23,153 nt of DNA from Planctomycetota bacterium (lineage in GTDB: Bacteria > Planctomycetota > Planctomycetia > Pirellulales > Thermoguttaceae): the NCBI GenBank assembly GCA_018897395.1, contig JAHIKV010000056.1, forward strand, positions 1-23,153. The letters run 5' to 3'. The translations under genes and the position numbers were made by a program. Below the pieces are notes generated by a model that saw only the letters and a program-made list of their open reading frames with translations, did no database searches and was not told where the DNA came from. Within the stretch, counting starts at the first letter, position 1, and each line of letters starts with the position of its first letter. Shown here piece after piece: positions 1 through 6,610 of this stretch.

Positions 1-139
1 CAATTTTACAGATTTTGAGTCTCATCCAATTTGAGAAAACACCTTTAATCGAGGCACTTTCATGCGAATCCTACAAAATCCAACAACCTGATTGCCCTAA
101 CCAGTTGCTATTATTCGAGTAACGTTCGGACACTAATGA

Positions 140-607
140 TATATATTAGAGAACACCGCCGTTAGCACGTCCGAAGTCGCAACCGCCGTCGGCAAGCAAT
201 CCCGATGGATTCGAGAGGCCCTTGCCGATCTTCTCGCCCGTGGTCTTGTCACCAGAATTAGCAAACGCGGCGGATGGATTCTCCCCCAGTCCCCACGCCA
301 AGAAACCGGCGGCGGGGCGGCTTCGGCGGCGAGCGAAAAAAGAGGCGACAGGCGAACCGAGGGCAGGCCCCCGGCCCGCCACGGACGACCCGCGGCTGGC
401 GGCCCCGTCGCAACGCCCATCGTCGGCACGGCGACGGCAGCCGGAATCGAGCCGAGCGGGGCCCGGTCAGCGGCCGCGGGAAGGTGTGTATCTGATTTAC
501 AATCAGATGGTTTTCCCCGAAATCCCCGCGAAAAACGTGAAAAAACGGCCAACCGTGGCCGCGGGCGTTGCCAAAGCGGCCCGAAAAACCATGGAAAACC
601 ACACTAG
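140..607 (+). pseudogene. Winged-helix C-terminal fragment (no start codon)
   Basis: An open stretch follows an in-frame TGA at 137-139 and ends at TAG 605-607, just before the next gene's ribosome site. It has no ATG, GTG or TTG where a start would be needed. Its first part reads like a winged helix-turn-helix: 'STSEVATAVGKQSRWIREAL', then 'ADLLARGLVTR' and 'RGGWIL'. The rest is a low-complexity Ala/Gly/Pro/Arg tail. I infer the 3' remnant of a larger protein, for example a replication or regulatory protein with a C-terminal winged helix, or a gene broken by a frameshift. The sequence from 1 to 139 is AT-richer and holds no gene I can support. Overlapping frames in 222-620 read as arginine- and proline-rich noise. 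Confidence 0.35.
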
Positions 608-620
608 GGAGGGATTGGGC

Positions 621-1130
621 ATGGGGGCACCAAAGCAAAACAAAAACGCCATGCGACACGGCCTAACGGCGACCGGCAAGTTACCCCTATCGTGCATGTA
701 CGTCGGGCGGCATATCGGGAAGTTTCGGCGGGATTTGGAGCAGGCAGTTATGATAGCACGTGGGCGAGTGACGGTCTCCGACGCTGCGGCTATCACGTGC
801 GCCTGCCGCTGGGAGCGTCATGCCCTTTTGGCGTTGCGTTGGCTGACAGAAGAGTATGAGAAGCTATCTGTGGACGATCGGCTGAAGTTTTCTGGGGAGT
901 CAAGCCGGGCAACATCAGCACGCGACAACGCCATTGCTCGGCTGGGGCTGGCGGATGAGTTGAACCCGTTGGGCGGGTACGACGACCCGGCCGAAGCCGA
1001 CGGCGGCGATGGCGGCGATGGCGCCGACGACGGCAACGGCGGCAACGCTGCGGGCCGCTCAGGCTTTGTCAAAGGCGATGAAAACGAAACCGATGTTATG
1101 GAAGGACATCCCGCAATGAAACGCACCTGA
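621..1130 (+). CDS. Small hypothetical protein with GAPKxNKNAxxHGL N-terminus
   Basis: The 169-residue product starts 'MGAPKQNKNAMRHGL'. This short basic opening recurs in small proteins of phages and integrated elements, including terminase-small-subunit-like and uncharacterised ones. I chose ATG 621 because a GGGAGGG ribosome site lies just upstream; the same frame is open further upstream but is compositionally implausible there. A helical middle follows (about residues 35-110, with 'CRWERHALLALRWLTEEYEKL'-type content) and then an acidic Gly/Asp/Asn-rich tail at about 120-145. No catalytic motif is visible. The gene sits in a run of small same-strand genes on the integrated element. Its function is unknown; a DNA-packaging or regulatory role would be a guess from the N-terminus only. 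Confidence 0.6.
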   Translation: MGAPKQNKNAMRHGLTATGKLPLSCMYVGRHIGKFRRDLEQAVMIARGRVTVSDAAAITCACRWERHALLALRWLTEEYEKLSVDDRLKFSGESSRATSARDNAIARLGLADELNPLGGYDDPAEADGGDGGDGADDGNGGNAAGRSGFVKGDENETDVMEGHPAMKRT

Positions 1131-1338
1131 CGCGAAGCCAGGCCCGTCACACGTCAAGTGCTGGCAACCGGCATACCCGCCCCGGGTCAATCATCAGGCC
1201 GGGGGGGGGTTTCAGAAAAGCGGGGCTGGCAAATAATTTTTTTCTAAACTGCGATTTTGCGGAGGGAACTGCCGACTTTTGATCGAAAAACATCTTTTCG
1301 TGAAAGAAATTGGCATAATTTGAGGAGGGAATTGAAAA

Positions 1339-1674
1339 ATGGCAACAGATTTTCAGAGAAAAGTGAAAAGGCTCGAAACGCAACTCCAGGGGGTGGAATC
1401 GAGAATCCACGCCCGGGCGAAGCGGTTGGATGCCCTGGCAGCGGGTGGCGTTGCGGCCGAATCTGGGCGGGATTTTGCGCGGCGGATCACCCGTCACAAT
1501 CCGGCGTTGGGGGGATGGGGGGTAGATTGCTCCGTCACCGGGCGGCAGATTCCGTTGACGGAAGAGCAGGAGGCGACTCGGCTGCGGGAGTCGCGGGCGG
1601 CTGTGGAGGCGTTACCCGCTCGGGTATTTTACGAAAAAATTACAACCCCTGAAACGAGAGGAGCACAATTATGA
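1339..1674 (+). CDS. Hypothetical protein of integrated element, N-terminal coiled coil
   Basis: The 111-residue protein has a good ribosome site (GAGGAGGG, 8 bases before ATG 1339). It opens with a charged amphipathic helix ('FQRKVKRLETQLQGVESRI') that looks like a short coiled coil. The rest contains 'RRITRHNPALGGWGV' and no motif I recognise. Its stop overlaps the next start in an ATGA at 1671-1674, so the two are probably translationally coupled. The preceding 1131-1338 holds no gene. That gap contains a small CGAAAA/TTTTCG inverted repeat at about 1279-1295 and an AT-rich run before the ribosome site that could hold a promoter, but no convincing hexamer pair. The function is unknown. Confidence 0.55.
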   Translation: MATDFQRKVKRLETQLQGVESRIHARAKRLDALAAGGVAAESGRDFARRITRHNPALGGWGVDCSVTGRQIPLTEEQEATRLRESRAAVEALPARVFYEKITTPETRGAQL

Positions 1675-2456
1675 AATTGACTGACAGCGTAGCGGAAGCC
1701 CCGCCGGTGCCGGTGCTGGCGTGCGGAGCGACGGCGGGTATTCGGGAGCAGGCCGAGACCGACTACCGGGCAATGGTGTTTGCCGTGGCAAAGGGCGAGT
1801 CCCTCAACGCGGAAAAATTGCGGTCGATTCTGTGGCCCCTCTCCCGGACGTTGGAAGATTTTGAGAACCGCGTAGCGGTTGCCAAGTCGCGGCTCGACCT
1901 GGCCGGCCAATTGCAACAGGGCGAGGCCCTGGCCGGCGACGTGGAAGCGACGAAACTGGCCCGCGATGAAGCAGCCGGCCGGTTGCTGGCCGCCGAAAAG
2001 GAAGCCGACCGGGCCACCGAAAAGGCCAGCCGGGCGTGGTCCGAAGCGGACCTTCGGCACGGTGCGGCCGTCGCCAAACACCGCAACGTGGTGACTGCGG
2101 CCGGGCACCTGGAGGGCAGCGCCGATCCCGACTTGGCGCGCCAGATTGCCGGGTTGGAGTCGAATCGTTGTTCTCTTTCCGAAGTTGTCCGAATCGGCAA
2201 GGATGCGGCCGCCCGGCAAAATTTTCTTCGTGGAAAAATTGATAGCCTTCGCGGCATGAAAGGCAGTACAGGTTTTTGTGTCCCTCACCCCGACAATTTG
2301 GAACGCGAAGCCATGGCGATCGAGAACGACGTGGCGAAACTGCAAACAAAGGTCGAGGCGGGCGAAGCGGCAGCGATCGAGATCGCCACGATCGACCCCC
2401 AAATCGCGGAACTGTGGACCCGGCAGCATGATGCCGAGGGAGGCATGGCGTGGTGA
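1671..2456 (+). CDS. Hypothetical coiled-coil protein of integrated element
   Basis: The 261-residue protein starts at an ATGA overlap with the upstream gene and has a GAGAGGAG ribosome site. Most of it is predicted by eye to be alpha-helical and coiled coil, rich in Ala, Glu, Lys and Arg: about residues 30-150 ('AVAKSRLDLAGQLQQGEALA') and 215-250 ('REAMAIENDVAKLQTKVEAG'). There is no signal peptide or membrane segment and no enzymatic motif. Its stop overlaps the next gene's start in TGATG. The neighbours suggest a module of accessory proteins on a mobile element. A structural or scaffold-like role is possible, but this is inference from composition only. Confidence 0.55.
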   Translation: MKLTDSVAEAPPVPVLACGATAGIREQAETDYRAMVFAVAKGESLNAEKLRSILWPLSRTLEDFENRVAVAKSRLDLAGQLQQGEALAGDVEATKLARDEAAGRLLAAEKEADRATEKASRAWSEADLRHGAAVAKHRNVVTAAGHLEGSADPDLARQIAGLESNRCSLSEVVRIGKDAAARQNFLRGKIDSLRGMKGSTGFCVPHPDNLEREAMAIENDVAKLQTKVEAGEAAAIEIATIDPQIAELWTRQHDAEGGMAW

Positions 2457-2650
2457 TGCGACAAGCCGACTGGCGAGTTCCCCACATCATTCTCCGTTGT
2501 GGGTTTGGAGCCGGTCGGTATGCGGCGGCAGATTTTCTAAGGGGTCTGTTGTTCGCGCGCCCGGTCGGCGGTTTTATCATCGCCGTCGGCCGGGTAGATT
2601 TTGATTGCTTTTGTGAATTGACTATGGGGCCTATCCCCGAAACATCCTAA
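2456..2650 (+). CDS. Small hypothetical protein
   Basis: This 64-residue frame starts at ATG 2456, overlapping the previous stop as TGATG (an in-frame GTG at 2450 is an alternative). A GGGAGG lies about 12 bases upstream. The product starts 'MRQADWRVPHIILRCGFGAG' and has a moderately hydrophobic middle ('FLRGLLFARPVGGFIIAVG') that might be one membrane segment. The next gene begins 15 bases after its stop. Support is positional rather than from homology: the overlap, tight spacing and same strand. The function is unknown, and the frame could be spurious. Confidence 0.35.
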   Translation: MRQADWRVPHIILRCGFGAGRYAAADFLRGLLFARPVGGFIIAVGRVDFDCFCELTMGPIPETS

Positions 2651-2665
2651 ACGGAGGTAAGAAAT

Positions 2666-3067
2666 ATGACAACATCACTACTAGAACAAACTAGCGGCAC
2701 TGTGGGCGAAACTCCGGTTCAAGCCGGTGGCGGCACCACGGTCGTGCATGGCGATCGGAGCGACGCAATTTCTGACTCCGTGAGGGCCGGGATTTTGGCC
2801 GTGCTCGATGACCGAACGTTGGGTTGGCGGGCCGCGTTAAAGAAAATCGAAATGCTGCTTAGTGTGAAGGCCATTGCGACGGAATCCACCCGCCGCAACG
2901 TTGCCCGACCGTCGGAAATCACGGTTCTGCGTGAGCAGGTCGCCGACCTGAAAAGGCAGTTGGCCGGAACGTCCCGCGGCGGTGTGAACCCCAGCGGCCG
3001 GACGATGGAAAGTGCCGCGGAGTTTTTCCATTCTGTCTGTGGCCGTCGGCCGCGGGTTCGAGCGTAG
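2666..3067 (+). CDS. Hypothetical protein of integrated element
   Basis: The 133-residue protein has a strong ribosome site (ACGGAGGTAAG) before ATG 2666. The N-terminal 35 residues are Thr/Gly-rich and probably disordered. Residues about 40-70 form a helical part ('ILAVLDDRTLGWRAALKKIE'), followed near residues 85-100 by a short heptad-like helix ('SEITVLREQVADLKRQLAG'). The C-terminus is basic ('GRRPRVRA'). No known motif is visible. It closes the block of small collinear genes; 91 bases without a gene separate it from the deoxyribosyltransferase-like gene. The function is unknown. Confidence 0.5.
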   Translation: MTTSLLEQTSGTVGETPVQAGGGTTVVHGDRSDAISDSVRAGILAVLDDRTLGWRAALKKIEMLLSVKAIATESTRRNVARPSEITVLREQVADLKRQLAGTSRGGVNPSGRTMESAAEFFHSVCGRRPRVRA

Positions 3068-3158
3068 TGGCTGCGGGCTATCCACTCCGCGGTCGCAGCC
3101 CATCGCCGTCGGGCAACGGCGTCCCCGGTGGTGGCAGGCTTAACTTCGGAACGATCGT

Positions 3159-3506
3159 ATGCGACCACGAATCTACATATCCGGCCCGTTGACCAGTTCC
3201 GGCAACGTCCGCGAAAACCTCGAGCGCGCGATGGGTGCGGCTCGAGCGCTGATAGATGCTGGCTTTGCCCCGTTCACTCCGCACTTGTCGTATCACCTGG
3301 ACCCGGCCGAAGAATTGCCGCACGCGACGTGGATGAAAATTGAACTGCCCTGGGTGAGTGTGGCCGACGCGGTGCTGAGACTGCCCGGCGAGAGCGTGGG
3401 AGCAAACATCGAAGTATCCCATGCCCGCAAGCTGGGCGTCCCCGTGTTCACGTCGATCGCGGCCCTGGCGGACCACTTCGCTTTAGCTGGCAGTGCGGCA
3501 GCGTAG
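3159..3506 (+). CDS. Nucleoside 2-deoxyribosyltransferase-like (DUF4406-type) protein
   Basis: The 115-residue product has the compact layout of the DUF4406/DUF1937 branch of the nucleoside 2-deoxyribosyltransferase superfamily. 'YISGPLT' is at residues 6-12, a helix leads to 'GFAPFTPHLSYHL', then 'W' and 'ELPWVSVADAVLRLPGESVG', and finally 'NIEVSHARKLGVPVF'. The Glu of the last motif is the likely nucleophile position in the family. Such small proteins are common on phages and integrated elements and may act on nucleotides or modified nucleosides; the substrate here is unknown. The ribosome site before ATG 3159 is weak. It stands alone between two short gene-free gaps. The family call is from motif recognition; the activity is inferred. 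Confidence 0.65.
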   Translation: MRPRIYISGPLTSSGNVRENLERAMGAARALIDAGFAPFTPHLSYHLDPAEELPHATWMKIELPWVSVADAVLRLPGESVGANIEVSHARKLGVPVFTSIAALADHFALAGSAAA

Positions 3507-3683
3507 CTTCGATTCTAGGCGGGGGTCGAAAGGTAGGCATGGGAACACCAAGAGACCCCTTCGGACGCGAGAGGCGCAACGTGGCGCGGTCGGTTTTCGA
3601 CAACGTAGTGGCCCGATGGTCAAACGACGGAGGGCGGGTAAGCTGGGTATGACTTTCCCCCACCCTATCCCCGATAAATCAGC

Positions 3684-3720
3684 ATACGCCAATTGACTAA
3701 TAAGCCGATAGGCGTATAAT
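3684..3720 (+). promoter_or_regulatory. Sigma70-type promoter framed by an inverted-repeat operator
   Basis: TTGACT (3693-3698) and TATAAT (3715-3720) are 16 bases apart, a near-consensus housekeeping promoter. ATACGCC (3684-3690) and GGCGTAT (3711-3717) form a perfect 7-bp inverted repeat with 20 bases between the arms; the right arm overlaps the -10 box. Transcription would begin near 3727. This rules out ATG 3722 as the regulator's start and favours 3755/3758. The geometry suggests autoregulation by the XRE protein just downstream (inference). The remainder of 3507-3683 holds no gene I can support. Confidence 0.6.
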
Positions 3721-3757
3721 AATGGCAACTGGTTTGCTGCCCTATGGGGAAACGATG

Positions 3758-3997
3758 ATGTCAATTAGCGAACAACTGAAGGAAGCCATCCGGGCCTACG
3801 GCACACTGTACGCTGTTGCCAAAGACAGCGGGGTTCCCTATTCCGTTCTGCAACGGTTTGAGGCCGGGCAGCGGGATGTTTATTTGGCGACCGCCGATAG
3901 GTTGTGTGAGTTTTTCGGTATGCGACTGACACAACCGACGGCAAAGCGGGCCGGGCAGAAGAGGGCCGCGACGAAAGGGAAAGGGAAACGAAAATGA
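3758..3997 (+). CDS. XRE-family helix-turn-helix regulator next to integrase
   Basis: The product has 79 residues from ATG 3758, chosen because GGGGA at 3746-3750 lies seven bases upstream and the promoter ends at 3720; ATG 3755 is equally usable. The sequence starts 'MSISEQLKEAIRAYGTLYAV'. The 'AVAKDSGVPYSVLQRFEAGQ' stretch is a Cro/CI-type helix-turn-helix with the usual 'V..S.L.RFe.G.r.......LC.fFGM.L' ending, followed by a Lys/Arg-rich tail that could bind DNA non-specifically. The stop overlaps the integrase start (ATGA 3994-3997), so the pair is probably one transcript. Likely roles are repressor of its own promoter or control of integration and excision. Both are inference from position. 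Confidence 0.7.
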   Translation: MSISEQLKEAIRAYGTLYAVAKDSGVPYSVLQRFEAGQRDVYLATADRLCEFFGMRLTQPTAKRAGQKRAATKGKGKRK

Positions 3998-5350
3998 ATG
4001 AAGAAATCCGAGTATCCGTTTGCCGATGGGGTGACGGCCACCACTTAATGCTGCGGTGGCGTTGTCCGTTCACTGGGAAACGAAAAGCAATGTCGGCCCA
4101 CACCGACAGCCAACGCGAGGCAGAGCGAAAAGCGGGCCTACTCGAAAAGGAATTGAGGGAAGGCAAACATGCCAACCCCGGCAAAATGAGTTGGCCGGAT
4201 TTTGTGTTGCGACACAAGGAAGAGGTTCAACCGGGCTTGGCAGAAAACACCCGCCGCATGTTTGCTACGGTGTTCCATACCGTAGAGAAACATATTCCGC
4301 CCGCACGGCTGGCCGATGTTACGGCTTCGAGGTTGAGCTACCTCGCGGCGGAACTGCGAAAGGCAATGAAGAGTGAGGCGACGATTCAGAGCTACATGGC
4401 CCATTTGCGTTCTGCTTTAAACTGGGCGGTTGACCTGGGGCTGTTGCCGACGTTGCCGAAGTTTCCAAAGGTGCAACGTGCCAAGGGGGCAGCGGTTGGC
4501 CAAAGGGCGGGGCGTGACGTTAGAAGAATTTGAGCGAATGATTCAAATTGTCCCACGGGTTCTTGCAGGGGAAGGTCGATGGCCAAAGGGCAAGACTCGC
4601 AACCTCGATGCTCAATCGAAAGCCAAGCGGGAAGTGGATTCGGCGGCCGTTGCGTCTTGGCGGTTTTTCCTTGAGGGTTTGTGGTGGGGCGGGCTTCGAT
4701 TGGGCGAAGCCCTCAACCTTTATTGGAACCGGGCAGACAGGTTGCAAGTTGACTTGTCGGGTAAGCGGCCCATGATTCGGATTCCCGCGGAACTGGAAAA
4801 GGGCAATCAGGAACGATTGAGCCCGATGGCCCCCGAGTTTTTCCGGCTGCTGGAAACCGTGCCCCAGGAATCCCGCAAGGGCCGGGTGTTCAAGCTGATT
4901 GGGGCCAGTGGCAAGACGACACCGATGGGGCTAGAGCATATTTCGGAAATGATTAGCAGGGTTGGGCGGCTGGCCGGCGTGAAGGTTCACATTCACCCGC
5001 GAACGGGGAAAGTGAAGTACGCTTCTGCCCATGATTTGAGGCGAAGTTTCTGCGAGCGGTGGGCCATGAAGGTTATGCCCCAGGTGCTTATGGAAATGGC
5101 CCGTCATGCGGACATTGCCACCACTCAGCGATACTACATTTCAAGGAACGCCCGGAACACGGCCGAAGCCCTCTGGGCAGCATACGACCAAGCCCAACCC
5201 CAGCCCCAACCGGGCGGCCGGCCAAGTGGCCAAGGTTGTGGCTACAGTGAGGCGAAAACCACGATTGACTCTGCACCACCAAACGACGCAATCCCTTGTG
5301 AGACAATGGCTTACGCCAAGTTGGGGAGCAAGGATTTGAACCCTGGCTAA
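3994..5350 (+). CDS. Tyrosine recombinase (phage-type integrase), interrupted by a frameshift
   Basis: Two overlapping frames make one integrase. The first (from ATG 3994) carries the N-terminal arm and SAM-like core-binding domain: 'FVLRHKEEVQPGLAENTRRM' through 'YMAHLRSALNWAVDLGLLP'. It runs out of frame near 4488 and stops at 4533. The second, open to TAA 5350, carries the catalytic domain: 'GGLRLGEALNL' (first catalytic Arg), 'HDLRRSFCERW' (H-x-x-R) and 'ARHADIATTQRYY' (His and Tyr nucleophile). Removing one G from the run of five at about 4485-4490 joins them as '...KVQRAKGQRLAKGRGVTL', a natural linker. So there is a one-base gain, a sequencing error or, less likely, programmed shifting. 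The last codons lie within a tRNA-derived attachment core. It is expected to integrate and excise the element; if the frameshift is real it is probably inactive. Confidence 0.8.
5321..5345 (-). other. tRNA 3'-end fragment, putative attachment-site core
   Basis: Read on the minus strand, 5345-5329 gives a full T-arm (CAGGG, loop TTCAAAT, CCTTG, matching GTTCRANYC). It is followed by the 7-base acceptor strand CTCCCCA and a discriminator A. No matching 5' acceptor strand, D-arm or anticodon arm lies on the expected side (5346-5420), so this is a fragment and not a tRNA gene. Tyrosine recombinases often use tRNA 3' ends, and this fragment abuts the integrase gene, so it is probably the attachment core. 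No second copy was seen elsewhere in the window; the other end must lie left of position 1. Confidence 0.55.
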
Positions 5351-5367
5351 CTGATATGCTATCAAAT

Positions 5368-6273
5368 ATGGTCAAGCAGTTCCACCAAGTTGTCTGGGAC
5401 GGCCGGTTACGCCGGGATTGGGAGGCGATTTTGCGATTGGCCGTCGTCGAGGACCTCGGCACCGCAGGCGATTGGACCAGCAACGCCTTGGCCCCGGAAA
5501 ACGCCGTGGGACGGGCGAACGTGATGGCGCGTCGGCCGGGAGTGGTCGCCGGACTTCCCGCGGCCGAGCAGACGCTGGCCGCTTTCGATCCTCGCCTGAA
5601 ATGGGTCCCGCAAACCGAGGACGGCTCTCCGGTCTCTCCGGGCCAGTGCGTCGGCGTGATCGAAGGGCCGGCACGAGGCATGTTGGCCGCCGAACGGGTG
5701 TTGTTGAACCTGCTGGGGCGGCTGTCGGGCATCGCCACGTTGACCCGCCGGTACGTCGAAGCGATCGCCGGCACGAAGGCCCGCGTCTACGACACCCGAA
5801 AGACAACGCCCGGCTGGCGACGGCTGGAGAAGTACGCCGTCCGTTGCGGCGGCGGACTGAACCATCGCGGCGGACTGGACGAGGCGGTGCTGATTAAGGA
5901 CAACCACCTCGCGCTGGGCGAGCGGCGATTTACGCCTGCCGAGGCGGTAGCGCGGGCGCGGCAATTCGTACAAAAAAATGCCGCCGACACGGCAATGCCG
6001 ATCGAGGTCGAGGTGGACTCGCTCGAGCAGCTCGACGCGGTTTTGACGGCCCGGCCCGATATCGTGCTGTTGGACAACATGACTCCGTCTCAATTGCGGG
6101 CGGCCGTGGCGCGGCGGGACGCGGCAAATCCGGCGGTCGAGTTGGAGGCCTCCGGCGGTGTCAACCTGGACACGATCCGCGCGATTGCCGAAAGCGGCGT
6201 CGAGCGGATCAGCGTCGGCGCCTTGACCCACTCGGCCGTCGCTTTGGATTTCGGGCTGGATTGGGTCGGCTGA
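5368..6273 (+). CDS. nadC: Nicotinate-nucleotide pyrophosphorylase (carboxylating)
   Basis: NadC converts quinolinate and phosphoribosyl pyrophosphate to nicotinate mononucleotide, CO2 and pyrophosphate, the last quinolinate step of de novo NAD synthesis, in the cytoplasm. The 301-residue length is usual. Visible motifs are 'VEDLGTAGDWTS' (about 27-38), the signature 'DTRKTTPGWRRLEKYAV' followed by 'RCGGGLNHR' and 'LIKDNHLA', then 'EVEVDSLEQ', 'DIVLLDNM' and the C-terminal 'EASGGVNLDTI' and 'ERISVGALTHS' phosphate-binding strands. ATG 5368 is preferred; ATG 5356 in the same frame would add four residues. Neither has a clear ribosome site, because the integrase end and attachment core lie immediately upstream. 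The native leader may therefore have been altered by the insertion. A hairpin at 6386-6413 may end the transcript. Confidence 0.93.
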   Translation: MVKQFHQVVWDGRLRRDWEAILRLAVVEDLGTAGDWTSNALAPENAVGRANVMARRPGVVAGLPAAEQTLAAFDPRLKWVPQTEDGSPVSPGQCVGVIEGPARGMLAAERVLLNLLGRLSGIATLTRRYVEAIAGTKARVYDTRKTTPGWRRLEKYAVRCGGGLNHRGGLDEAVLIKDNHLALGERRFTPAEAVARARQFVQKNAADTAMPIEVEVDSLEQLDAVLTARPDIVLLDNMTPSQLRAAVARRDAANPAVELEASGGVNLDTIRAIAESGVERISVGALTHSAVALDFGLDWVG

Positions 6274-6385
6274 ACTCGATGCGACCGGGTGCCGTTGTAA
6301 AACAGCAACGCCGCGAGGTTGCAGTTCCCGCCAACGTTGCCAAACCGCGCCGCATGTGGCGAATTGACCACTTGATTAGGCCCTC

Positions 6386-6413
6386 AAACCCACGGACTGC
6401 AACCCGTGGGTTT
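6386..6413 (+). terminator. Hairpin terminator candidate after nadC
   Basis: AAACCCACGG (6386-6395) pairs perfectly with CCGTGGGTTT (6404-6413) around an 8-base loop. The T run continues for only one more base, so the tract is short. It lies 113 bases after the nadC stop. It could be a rho-independent terminator or a dispersed palindrome. Confidence 0.4.
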
Positions 6414-6517
6414 TCCGACCGGCACGGCCGGCAAACGTCAGGGATATTTTTTGCTCTGCCTTGTGCATCATCCTATAGTTCTAATGCATCCGCGCTTTGG
6501 GGGAGGAGCGTTGGTCG

Positions 6518-6562
6518 CGGCGCGGCGGGGGAAGCTGGGTTTTTGGGGACCCCGCCGCGCCG
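6518..6562. repeat. GC-rich 13-bp inverted repeat between convergent genes
   Basis: CGGCGCGGCGGGG (6518-6530) is perfectly complementary to CCCCGCCGCGCCG (6550-6562), with a 19-base loop containing TTTTT. It lies in the 337-base gene-free gap (6274-6610) between nadC and the convergent PKD gene. It may act as a two-way transcription barrier or be a dispersed palindromic repeat. Apart from this and the 6386 hairpin, the gap shows nothing recognisable. Confidence 0.45.
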
Positions 6563-6610
6563 GTTTCTTTCACGGCAAACGAAAATTGAACAATCAGCGA
6601 ACGCGATTCC

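Noticed and set aside
5322..5410. Complete tRNA gene on the minus strand
   Set aside because: Only the T-arm and acceptor 3' strand are present. A possible TAGCATA loop upstream lacks U33 and proper stems, and there is no matching 5' acceptor strand.
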